14,869 nt of DNA, taken from assembly GCA_964607315.1 (NCBI GenBank), contig CAZSKA010000071.1, forward strand, positions 1-14,869. Direction: 5' to 3'. This DNA is from JAHDFB01 sp964607315 (GTDB taxonomy: Bacteria; Bacteroidota; Bacteroidia; Chitinophagales; Saprospiraceae). Shown in pieces: positions 7,213 to 14,234 of the stretch (position 1 is the stretch's first letter; every line of letters begins with the position of its first letter). Below the pieces are notes generated by a model, which was not told where the DNA came from, made no database searches, and saw only the letters and a program-made list of their open reading frames with translations. A program made the position numbers and the translations under genes.

Positions 7213-8931
7213 TTAAAGAGAAAAGCCGAACCAATCCACTCTTAAGTCCTGAGCCCATTCAAAATCTGAATCTAAACGCTTTACAATTAATACACATCCT
7301 GTTGTTGATACTGATCTAACAGTAACACTAAAAGCATCATTGAAAGAAGTGCCAGGTTGAGCTTTTGTAGTGGCTATGATTTTTGGTATTGTCGGAAATG
7401 TACCAGGGAATGAAACAGATACAACTTTTATTCCATCTGCTGGTGCTTGATCATTACTTGCATTGTCAGGTCCTACAAAAAAAGTTCCACCCTGCATTGC
7501 TCGAAATGTTGTTGGACTATTGTCATCAACCTTTAAACGATCAGTGGTAGTTAAGTCTTCAACTTCTAAATCATCTGTTACTTCAACATCTCCTAGAAAT
7601 CTACCAGCAAGACTTCCTGGGCCTATTCCTTCTGCTTCTATTCCCACTATGGTTCCAGAAGTTGAAGTGGCAACCGCTTGTACACCATAGGTATTAATAG
7701 TCCCATCTTTGGCATCAAAACTAGCACCAACATTTGTTGTTGATGTTTCATGTACATAACTCGTAACACCAAATTTAGTACTTCCTAAGCCACTGACATT
7801 TGCGTTAATGCCAAATTGGTTTTTTGATGAATCATCACCCTCAACATACGAATTAATGCCAACATTTATAGCATTGTTAACCTTTACATTTAAAAATAAT
7901 CCTGAAGTAGATGATGAAAAGGTTGGTGAATTTCCCGGACTTAACATTCGAAAATCAATTCCAGTATCATGTGAATTAGCAGGATTATTATGCCATATGA
8001 AGACGCCATCATCTCCTATAATGGATAAGTCACTTGAAGAGAATTCTGTGCCAATTGCTAATTTATGAGTTTCGGTAAATATAGTGGAGCTATTTGATGA
8101 CCATGGTCCTGTGTAGGGCACATTGCTTAGCTGTGACCCATCACCTATAAAGCTTCCTGTTGTTTTTATATTTCCATTAACATCTAGTATTTCTGTGGGT
8201 TGGTCAACATCAATACCTATATTTCCATTTTTCAAAACAACAAATGCATTATTTCGTAATGAGGATGAGGGGCCATTTCCTATTACAAACAAAGGGTCCG
8301 TTGAAACCCATGTCGATTTTTCTGCATTTGGATATTCTGTATTAAAACCCCCAACATAAGTAGAAGCATAACTATTTGAAATTAAACCAACACCTGTAGT
8401 AAAATTGATGTCACTTCTTGAAATATTGGCAGCTCCATAGGCGGAACTTGCGCTTCCAGATACTGCATTGTTAAATCCCGCTACTAAGTTGAATAGCCCA
8501 GTTCCATGATTATTTGATCCAAAAGCTGCATTGTAATCTCCAAATAGAGTGTTGTCATTACCCGTAGCAAAACAAACCTCCCCATATAATATATTTTCGG
8601 TTCCTGCAGAAAATGAATTAAAACCTAGTACTCTATTTTCTATTCCAAATGCAACAGTGTTTTCTCCTAATGCAAGGAGGTTTTTGCCTGCAGCAAAACT
8701 ACCACTACCGATACTATCAATTGATAAATATGAACTTGTGAAGTTACCTGTTCTGAAAGCTAATCTGTCTTTATAAAGTCGCAGTATTTCATTGCCATTT
8801 GTATAATCGTCTACTCGAAGATCTCCTATCATATGAATATTTTCACTAGGAGAATCAGTGTGTAAGCCGATATTCTGAGCCTGTATACAAAAGCAAGTAA
8901 GTAATAATACAATACTGATTGAAATTTTCAT
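7213..8931 (-). CDS. Secreted adhesin-like protein: YadA-type head repeats plus H-type lectin-like C-terminus
   Basis: A 572-residue exported protein with a signal peptide (KISISIVLLLTCFCIQAQ). Residues ~20-40 and ~236-270 carry the phage-tail-fibre-like phrase NIGIDVDQPTEILDVNGNIK, with FIGDGSQLSNV after the second. Residues ~74-170 hold degenerate ~14-residue YadA/Hia head repeats (FAAGKNLLALGENTVAFG, FSAGTENILYG, FATGNDNTLFG, AAFGSNNHGTG), known to form trimeric left-handed beta-rolls. The last ~70 residues (VSVSFPGTFPTIPKIIAT...FSVTVRSVSTTGCVLIVKR...LRVDWFGF) match the pattern of an H-type lectin domain, a sugar-binding fold that is also trimeric. I infer a trimeric, glycan-binding surface or secreted fibre. 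There is no T9SS tail and no YadA membrane anchor, so how it leaves or stays on the cell is unclear. It lies 117 bp downstream of the regulator gene. Confidence 0.8.
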   Translation of the reverse strand: MKISISIVLLLTCFCIQAQNIGLHTDSPSENIHMIGDLRVDDYTNGNEILRLYKDRLAFRTGNFTSSYLSIDSIGSGSFAAGKNLLALGENTVAFGIENRVLGFNSFSAGTENILYGEVCFATGNDNTLFGDYNAAFGSNNHGTGLFNLVAGFNNAVSGSASSAYGAANISRSDINFTTGVGLISNSYASTYVGGFNTEYPNAEKSTWVSTDPLFVIGNGPSSSLRNNAFVVLKNGNIGIDVDQPTEILDVNGNIKTTGSFIGDGSQLSNVPYTGPWSSNSSTIFTETHKLAIGTEFSSSDLSIIGDDGVFIWHNNPANSHDTGIDFRMLSPGNSPTFSSSTSGLFLNVKVNNAINVGINSYVEGDDSSKNQFGINANVSGLGSTKFGVTSYVHETSTTNVGASFDAKDGTINTYGVQAVATSTSGTIVGIEAEGIGPGSLAGRFLGDVEVTDDLEVEDLTTTDRLKVDDNSPTTFRAMQGGTFFVGPDNASNDQAPADGIKVVSVSFPGTFPTIPKIIATTKAQPGTSFNDAFSVTVRSVSTTGCVLIVKRLDSDFEWAQDLRVDWFGFSL

Positions 8932-8963
8932 ATCTGTCCTATTTTGTTACATAATAGATGATA

Positions 8964-8988
8964 CAAAAATACAGCCGTTAAAGACGGC
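8964..8988 (-). terminator. Hairpin terminator of the signalling operon
   Basis: Read on the minus strand, GCCGT-CTTTA-ACGGC (8974-8988) is followed by TGTATTTTTG: a 5-bp GC-rich stem plus a T-run, 60 bp past the response-regulator stop codon. The T-run doubles as TATTTTTG (8964-8971), a perfect match to the Bacteroidota -7 box TAnnTTTG, 32 bp before the adhesin-like gene's ATG. No -33 TTTG was found at the right distance, so the promoter reading is weaker than the terminator reading. Confidence 0.6.
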
Positions 8989-9048
8989 ATGATTCCGGAT
9001 TGTGTAGTTGGTATTAAATAAGAGGAATTCGGTTTAATTCATTAAGAA

Positions 9049-9774
9049 CTAGGAAAAGTAGTGTTTAAATTTTTCTAGCATAATTGTTCGTTTAGCCCTT
9101 GAAATAGGCACTTTGATGTCATTTGTTAGAATAGCAAAGTAACCTTCTTTTCGCTCTATTTTCTTCAGTTTTTTCATGGAAATCATATACGAATGATGAC
9201 ATCTGAAGAAGTCATTTTGAGGCAGTTTTTGCTCTATCGCTTTAAGCGTTATGTTTATTAATAAAGGTTTTTCATTCTCTAAAAATAAGGTACAATAATT
9301 ATTGTCGGACATGATATAAAGTAAATCATCAAAGTTCACTTTAACCCATCCATCACCTGAATTCAAAATTAATGTACTTGTATTTTCAGGTTGATTTGAT
9401 TCCTTCTTCTCTTTACAAAGTTCCACAGTGCGAAGTAAATCATCCTTGACAAAAGGCTTTGTGATATATCCTTCAGGTTTTATCTTCTTTGCTCTATCAA
9501 ATATCTCATTTTGACTGAAAGCAGTTATAAATACTATGGGAAGACCAAACATGTCTTTGATCATAGAAGCAGACTCTATTCCATCATGCTCCCCTTTAAT
9601 TTCTATGTCCATTAGAATTAAATCAGGTAGACCATCTTTACATGTGTCTACACATTTTTTGAAGGAATCTACAGGCTCCAAAACAATATGCCCAGCATTT
9701 TCTAATATCGATTTAAGATTCAGAGCAATGGTGAATTCATCTTCTACTATTAATATTTTAAAAGGCTCATTCAT
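9049..9774 (-). CDS. LytTR-family response regulator
   Basis: A 241-residue cytoplasmic regulator. The receiver domain (~5-120) has every key residue: E11-D12 acidic pair (LIVEDE), D56 phosphoacceptor (LILMDIEIKG), T84 (VFITAF) and K106 (YITKPF). A short linker leads to a LytTR DNA-binding domain (~138-240: WVKVNFDDLLYIMSDNNYC ... FFRCHHSYMISMKKLKKI ... VPISRAKRT). LytTR regulators bind direct repeats upstream of target genes. The start ATG lies inside ATGAATGA shared with the end of the kinase gene, so the two are translationally coupled and almost certainly partners. Targets are unknown; the adhesin-like gene downstream is a natural guess only. Confidence 0.95.
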   Translation of the reverse strand: MNEPFKILIVEDEFTIALNLKSILENAGHIVLEPVDSFKKCVDTCKDGLPDLILMDIEIKGEHDGIESASMIKDMFGLPIVFITAFSQNEIFDRAKKIKPEGYITKPFVKDDLLRTVELCKEKKESNQPENTSTLILNSGDGWVKVNFDDLLYIMSDNNYCTLFLENEKPLLINITLKAIEQKLPQNDFFRCHHSYMISMKKLKKIERKEGYFAILTNDIKVPISRAKRTIMLEKFKHYFS

Positions 9775-11710
9775 GCGGAAAAGATATGATAAATTTAGTA
9801 AAAGTCTCTTCCTCTATTGTTAATTTACTGTTGATCTGTTGACTTAAACCTTTGATTAATTGCATCCCCAAACCATTTGATTTTGCTAATTTTTCCTCTT
9901 TAAATTGATTGCCCGTGTGATAGACTTCAAGACTTGGAACAGTTTCGTTTTTCAAGTTGATATAGATTTTTCCTCCGTCATCTGTAAATCCATGTTTTCT
10001 CGCATTCGTCAATAATTCATTCAATATTAATCCGATGTTGATAAAAAAGTCCTTTGGTAATTTAACATCTGACAACTGTTTGATTACCTGTATTTTTTTA
10101 CTTCGAAAACCAAGTGAACTTTCTAGTTGATTACTTAATTCCTCAATGTAAGAACTTAAGGTTAATTCTTGGAAATTAGTATCTGAATATAATAAATCAT
10201 AGAGTAGAGAAATGGAGCGAATTCTGTTTTGTGCATTCGTAAGTACTTCTTTTGGATCTGCTTCAGAATTCTGTATCGATTGTAAATTAATCAAGGAATC
10301 GACAACACTTAAATTATTCTTGATTCTGTGTTGAATTTCTTTGAATAGAAAATTCTTTGTTTCTAGATCATAGCTGATTTCCTTATTCTTCTCTTGAAGA
10401 AGTAGATTGTTTTTACGTTTCAACCGAACATTTCTCCATAACAAAATAGTGCTCAATAATAACAGACTAAGACCCAAGATTAAGTATAGAATTCGCTGTT
10501 TGTTTCGATCATTCTGTGCTTGTTGGAATTTTTTATCTGCTTGTAATAATTGTATTTTTTGAGCTTTACTTTGAACGTCATATTTAGTTTCTAAGTCCAG
10601 AATTTTTTCTTGTTGGCTTTCGCCCAAAAGGGAATCTTTTAGGCTGTGAAAGGTAGTGCTATATTGGTATGCTTTCCTGTATGATCCTGCGTTTTTATAG
10701 AGTTCAGCCATACTTTCTAGTGCACTTAAGTGAATCTCATTTACTTTTCCACCTTCCGCATTTTTTATAGCATTTAATAAATACTTTTCTGCCTGTTTTG
10801 TATCACCTTTTGTAGCGTAATAGTTTCCAAGTTTATTATTGAGTTCTGCTTTAAGATACGCACTTGAAGAATTCTGAAGTTTAGCTTCTGCCTTTTTTAG
10901 TAAACTCAATGATAGGCTAGACTTTTCTTGCAGTTTGTAGACTTCTGACAAATTAAAGTAACTAGTCATTAGACTCTCTACATTTTCGCTTCTTTCTTTT
11001 ATTTCTATGGCATCAATAAGATATTCTTCGGCTAGGTCAAGCTTGTTTTGACTGATATATAATTCTGCCAGATTGTTTTTCGAAATAGCAATGGCGCGTT
11101 CATCATTCAATGCTTCTTTTAAGTCTAAGGATTTTTCCCAGTAATTTACAACTTGGTCTGTATTTCCTATGAAACTATGAATTGCCCCTATATTATTGTA
11201 GACTGAAGCAAGTCTTAAACTATCTTTTATCTGATCAAAATGTGTAATTGATTTATTATAAAAAATGAGTGCTGTATCATAAGAAGATTTGTATAAATAC
11301 ACATTTCCCATATTCAAATTTGATACACCCTGACCATATACATTATCGCGTTTTAATCGGATGTCAAGTGCTTGATTATGATAATACAATGCACTATCGA
11401 ATTTTGCCATTAACATATACACTTCACCTAGATTATTATAAATAACTGATTCCAATGAATCTTTTCCCATTTCAGAATAGGTAGTTGCACATTTGATAAA
11501 TTCCTTTTTGGACAACTCATATTGACTTTTATTTCTGAAGATAAGTGCAAGTTTGTTCCTATAAAAAACAGTGGAATCTTTATCTGTCGATTCATATGTA
11601 AGGAGCTTTTCTTGTATGGATTCTATAGAATTTTGTGCATTCGCCAGAGAAGGAAATAAGACGAAAATAAGGAGGAGATAAGAAATATGTAAAAGCGCGT
11701 TTTTTTCCAT
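9767..11710 (-). CDS. TPR-containing sensor histidine kinase (HisKA_2 type)
   Basis: A 647-residue membrane kinase. Signal peptide at 1-26 (ending PSLANAQ), then a periplasmic array of tetratricopeptide repeats (~45-375; for example SVIYNNLGEVYMLMAKFDSA, SVYNNIGAIHSFIGN, AISKNNLAELYISQNK). One transmembrane helix at ~407-425 (ILYLILGLSLLLLSTILLW) is followed by a coiled-coil linker. The dimerisation/phosphotransfer motif FKEIQHRIKNNLSVVDSL puts the phospho-histidine at H461. The ATPase domain has the N box (LILNELLTNARKHGF) and a glycine-rich NGLGMQLIKGL. Where the G1 motif normally reads D-x-G, this protein has H598-T-G. It autophosphorylates and passes phosphate to the LytTR regulator encoded next. 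The TPR stimulus is unknown. The ATG at 11710 begins the signal peptide. Confidence 0.93.
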   Translation of the reverse strand: MEKNALLHISYLLLIFVLFPSLANAQNSIESIQEKLLTYESTDKDSTVFYRNKLALIFRNKSQYELSKKEFIKCATTYSEMGKDSLESVIYNNLGEVYMLMAKFDSALYYHNQALDIRLKRDNVYGQGVSNLNMGNVYLYKSSYDTALIFYNKSITHFDQIKDSLRLASVYNNIGAIHSFIGNTDQVVNYWEKSLDLKEALNDERAIAISKNNLAELYISQNKLDLAEEYLIDAIEIKERSENVESLMTSYFNLSEVYKLQEKSSLSLSLLKKAEAKLQNSSSAYLKAELNNKLGNYYATKGDTKQAEKYLLNAIKNAEGGKVNEIHLSALESMAELYKNAGSYRKAYQYSTTFHSLKDSLLGESQQEKILDLETKYDVQSKAQKIQLLQADKKFQQAQNDRNKQRILYLILGLSLLLLSTILLWRNVRLKRKNNLLLQEKNKEISYDLETKNFLFKEIQHRIKNNLSVVDSLINLQSIQNSEADPKEVLTNAQNRIRSISLLYDLLYSDTNFQELTLSSYIEELSNQLESSLGFRSKKIQVIKQLSDVKLPKDFFINIGLILNELLTNARKHGFTDDGGKIYINLKNETVPSLEVYHTGNQFKEEKLAKSNGLGMQLIKGLSQQINSKLTIEEETFTKFIISFPHE

Positions 11711-11803
11711 TAATTCGAATTACATATGCTAAGATAAATAAAATTGAAGAAGTGAAATACGGATACAGCTTTTTAGCATGCTAACTAATAAAGTGAAATT
11801 ATT

Positions 11804-11833
11804 GCCTTTTAAGGCTTTGGGCTTAAGCCCAAA
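11804..11833. other. Paired palindromes in the 11711-11902 spacer
   Basis: GCCTT-tt-AAGGC (11804-11815) is directly followed by the perfect 18-bp palindrome TTTGGGCTTAAGCCCAAA (11816-11833) with an A-run beyond. The second is a sibling of the stems at 706-728 and 3666-3693. They lie 70 bp past the orphan reading frame that ends at 11903, so a transcript-end role is plausible. TAGCATGCTA at 11774-11783 is another perfect palindrome, nearer the kinase start. Confidence 0.4.
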
Positions 11834-11902
11834 AAAAGATAAAGGAGGCTTATGTGGGAAAAGGGATTACTTAAACAAAGAGTGGATTGATCAGGGTGAT
11901 AT

Positions 11903-12073
11903 TTACTTTCCTATCTCAAAAACTAATTTTTCTGAACCCACTTCGATGTGAATTTCGTTTTCCGTAATTTTATTGATTAAATAATTTTCTCTTGCATCAA
12001 TAGGATCAAAGGTTTCTGGGATTTGACAGCTTAAGAATAAGCAATTCTCAATTTGTTTTACTTCTGCAGGCAT
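11903..12073 (-). pseudogene. Orphan C-terminal-like fragment (56 residues from an internal ATG)
   Basis: Below the usual ORF size cut-off lies a frame beginning MPAEVKQIENCLFLSCQIPE and ending HIEVGSEKLVFEIGK then TAA at 11905-11903. The protein-like reading continues upstream of the ATG (SDCLSHHLV) to a TAG at 12103-12101. That suggests the tail of a longer protein whose front was lost, rather than a complete small gene. No ribosome-binding or promoter signal is visible before the ATG. It lies just beyond the left direct repeat of the toxin-antitoxin segment, so the truncation may belong to an earlier rearrangement at this site. I do not recognise the family. Confidence 0.4.
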
Positions 12074-12124
12074 TACCAGATGATGAGAAAGGCAATCTGA
12101 CTAGCATAAACAAGTTACTATATG

Positions 12125-12166
12125 ATCATTTGTACAACTGAGTAGACTTAACTGAATTTTCTTATT
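12125..12166. repeat. Left 42-bp direct repeat (att-like)
   Basis: ATCATTTgtACAACTGAGTA... runs to ...TTTTCTTATT at 12166; positions 12134-12166 are a perfect 33-bp match to 14202-14234. The repeat overlaps the last base of the final sense codon and the TAA stop of the nucleotidyltransferase gene, so that gene ends inside the repeat. Confidence 0.85.
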
Positions 12167-12983
12167 CAATCAAACCTTGTCTTATACACTTTAGAATATT
12201 AGCTTTTTCTTCTAGGGTTTCATTAATTCGATCATTGATCATTAGTTCTAATACGCGAGATTTGCCACTTATGGCTTTGTCTAAAATGGCTTTTAGTCTT
12301 TCATTAAGATTTTGATTGGGTTTTACTATTTTTTTAATTTCTCTACCAAGAACTATCAAGCCAACTTCTTCATGACTTTTATCTTCACTATACAAGTCAT
12401 TGTTTTCTTCCCAAATTAGGTTTGTCTCTATCTCAGGATAATACTTGCAAATAAGACTTATATCTTTTATATCCTTAATTCTTCTATTTGGTCTGTCGTC
12501 AAATGCAATGAGTTTTAATATTACTATGCCAGGTATAGAACAAGCTTTATAGATTTCTTTTTCAATAGAAGTTTTTATACTTCCATGTAGATATACTTCT
12601 TCAAATCCATCTAACTTTATTTTTGTCATCCCCCTTCCTTCTAGAACAACTTCTCCGTTTTGAGCAATTTCGCCAAACGGGAGAAGGTCTATTCTTTTTC
12701 CGTCTGGTGTGTCTAGACCAAAAACATTATCAAGAGATTGAGTATATAGAAATTGTTCCTTTAGATAAGCTTTAAGTTTATTATAGGTTTTATGGTCAGA
12801 TACATATACTCCAAAGTCAATGTCATTTGTTCCACTTGATTCTTTACCTCCATGAACATACCATATGTTTCTCGCTACAGCTCCAACTACGAAAAAGTCG
12901 ATTTGCAAATAATCGCATGAAGAAGCAATATTCTGTAAAACTTCTTTAAGACCATCAACTTGAAGTGCGTTAAAATTCAGCAT
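12162..12983 (-). CDS. AbiEii-like nucleotidyltransferase toxin (type IV TA)
   Basis: A 273-residue nucleotidyltransferase-fold protein of the AbiEii/AbiGii type. The glycine motif FFVVGAVARNIWYV (~30-43) is followed by TNDIDFGV, whose D54 and D56 are the expected metal-binding pair, and by D99 in RIDLLPFG as a likely third carboxylate. The later motif VILKLIAFDDRPNRRIKDIKDI (~154-175) matches the K...R...KD..D signature of AbiEii toxins. In studied relatives such enzymes block growth, some by adding nucleotides to tRNA. I choose the ATG at 12983, inside the last codons of the upstream antitoxin gene (14-bp overlap), over 13010 because it gives tight translational coupling and starts just before the fold. 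The gene stop falls within the left direct repeat. Confidence 0.82.
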   Translation of the reverse strand: MLNFNALQVDGLKEVLQNIASSCDYLQIDFFVVGAVARNIWYVHGGKESSGTNDIDFGVYVSDHKTYNKLKAYLKEQFLYTQSLDNVFGLDTPDGKRIDLLPFGEIAQNGEVVLEGRGMTKIKLDGFEEVYLHGSIKTSIEKEIYKACSIPGIVILKLIAFDDRPNRRIKDIKDISLICKYYPEIETNLIWEENNDLYSEDKSHEEVGLIVLGREIKKIVKPNQNLNERLKAILDKAISGKSRVLELMINDRINETLEEKANILKCIRQGLIE

Positions 12984-14040
12984 CAATTCTTGTGTAAATG
13001 AGTTGCGCAATTTCTAATAATCTAGGATCATTTTCTGATACTAAATCTGCGTAAAGGACTGGGAAATCTGCAGAAGGAGATATGTGACTATCATCTTTCC
13101 AAAATGAATCTACTACTGTTACATTTCCATTTTTATCTGGTATTACACCTAGATCTTTAATGATTTCATTATAGTTTTTCCTGTGGCTATAAATTAAATA
13201 TGGGGCATTTATCACTTTTTGTGATGGACTTAAACTAAACAATCTGTCAGCTCCATGATATCCTCCTAGCTGATAGCCTAAAGGAAGGTTTTCAATTGCA
13301 ATTGGTTCATTTATAAATCTATATTTCTTATAATTTAATGATGGTCGTAAAATTTCATTTACTCGACTAACCCATCTTTCAAATACTGCTTTCCGTTTAC
13401 TCCATATGAACTCTTTAGAATTTTTGCGCAAAATATATCCTTGTTCCAACAAGTCACGAACTACTTTTGAAACCGTGTCTTTTGATACTGATGCCTGAGT
13501 GGAGATGTTTTTGTATGGTGAATTTATATCTGCCTTTTGACCCTCTTTTGGTTCACTAACAATATTGTCATATAAGGCACTTCTATTTTCACTTCTGAAA
13601 AACTGATATAAGACTTTCAATCCAGCTTTTGTGAATGCTCTTCCCGCGTCTTTATTAAGCGCTGATCTATCACTATGACCTGTTTCTATATGTATGTAAA
13701 TTGCTTTATATGCTATGAATATGTTTCCACCAGTATCAGCATAATTGATTTTTTCTTGCCGTAAAATCTCTCTAGCTTTTGTGCTTATATAGTTTGCGAA
13801 TACTATTTTTCCTTGAACATTAAGAGACTTAATATCTAATTTTTCTAAATTCTGTTTCAACGGCGGTATGGAAGATGGTGTTATCGATTTTTTTATTTCA
13901 TAAACTAGATGAATTTCTTCTTGATTGGTGTTTAGTTTTATTTGTCCATCTATATCATTATCTAACGCAAAGTCAATGACTTTCCATCCTAGTTTTAAGT
14001 TAAAAACTTCTAGTATTTCTATAATTGCCTCCTGCTTCAT
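12970..14040 (-). CDS. AbiEi-family antitoxin / transcriptional regulator (type IV TA)
   Basis: A 356-residue protein matching the AbiEi-type antitoxin family of the longer kind (AbiEi_2-like). The hallmark stretch KIVFANYISTKAREILR with INYADTGGNIFIA spans ~78-110. A winged helix-turn-helix lies at ~135-207 (AGLKVLYQFF ... NISTQASVSKDTVSKVVRD LLEQGYILR). The N-terminal 60 residues (IDGQIKL ... EEIHLVYEIKK) have a D...E-x-K spacing like a PD-(D/E)xK nuclease fold. AbiEi proteins neutralise AbiEii without contact and repress their own promoter. The ATG at 14040 is preferred to 14076: the extra 12 residues are atypical and the promoter lies over them. The toxin gene overlaps its 3' end. Confidence 0.82.
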   Translation of the reverse strand: MKQEAIIEILEVFNLKLGWKVIDFALDNDIDGQIKLNTNQEEIHLVYEIKKSITPSSIPPLKQNLEKLDIKSLNVQGKIVFANYISTKAREILRQEKINYADTGGNIFIAYKAIYIHIETGHSDRSALNKDAGRAFTKAGLKVLYQFFRSENRSALYDNIVSEPKEGQKADINSPYKNISTQASVSKDTVSKVVRDLLEQGYILRKNSKEFIWSKRKAVFERWVSRVNEILRPSLNYKKYRFINEPIAIENLPLGYQLGGYHGADRLFSLSPSQKVINAPYLIYSHRKNYNEIIKDLGVIPDKNGNVTVVDSFWKDDSHISPSADFPVLYADLVSENDPRLLEIAQLIYTRIDAEF

Positions 14041-14092
14041 GTACGCAAATATATGCCATCTGTTTTTAACAGACAAGTAATTTTAGCGTACA
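14040..14092 (-). promoter_or_regulatory. Promoter/operator of the AbiE operon with nested inverted repeats
   Basis: On the minus strand TTG (14074-14076) is followed after 20 bases by TATATTTG (14046-14053), a perfect TAnnTTTG -7 box. The spacer contains a perfect stem, TCTGTT-ttt-AACAGA (14059-14073). Outside lie TGTACGC (14040-14046) and GCGTACA (14086-14092), a perfect 7-bp inverted repeat bracketing the whole promoter. The -7 box ends five bases before the ATG, so the transcript should be leaderless or nearly so. This fits an antitoxin that binds paired inverted repeats to repress its own operon. Confidence 0.6.
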
Positions 14093-14192
14093 ATTATTTT
14101 TTTATTTTCCAATTCTCTATATTCGAGATATCAAAATATATTATGCTTTCATAGAATTAATATGAAGTTATCAAAATCCAAACTATTATTAC

Positions 14193-14234
14193 ATCATTTT
14201 GACAACTGAGTAGACTTAACTGAATTTTCTTATT
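14193..14234. repeat. Right 42-bp direct repeat (att-like) in the DinB 3' end
   Basis: This copy matches 12125-12166 at 40 of 42 positions, differing only at two adjacent bases (TG against GT). Read on the minus strand it encodes the last DinB codons (IRKFS) and the TAA stop, then continues 24 bases downstream. It is probably the original chromosomal half-site. Confidence 0.85.

Larger units (their letters stand above)
12125..14234. mobile_element. Direct-repeat-bounded AbiE toxin-antitoxin cassette
   Basis: Two 42-bp direct repeats (12125-12166 and 14193-14234) identical at 40 positions enclose a two-gene type IV toxin-antitoxin operon; repeat-to-repeat distance is 2068 bp. The right copy carries the last codons and stop of a DinB-family gene. 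The cassette therefore lies exactly at that gene's 3' end and leaves it intact, as many site-specific islands do. No integrase, transposase or terminal inverted repeat is visible inside. The inference is a small non-autonomous defence cassette mobilised in trans; capture by homologous recombination between copies of the gene end is the alternative. Confidence 0.6.

Noticed and set aside
12134..12166. Integron attC site or gene cassette border
   Set aside because: A GTTAAGT word fits the attC core loosely, but the imperfect palindrome expected of attC is absent and the two copies are near-identical direct repeats tied to the DinB coding end.
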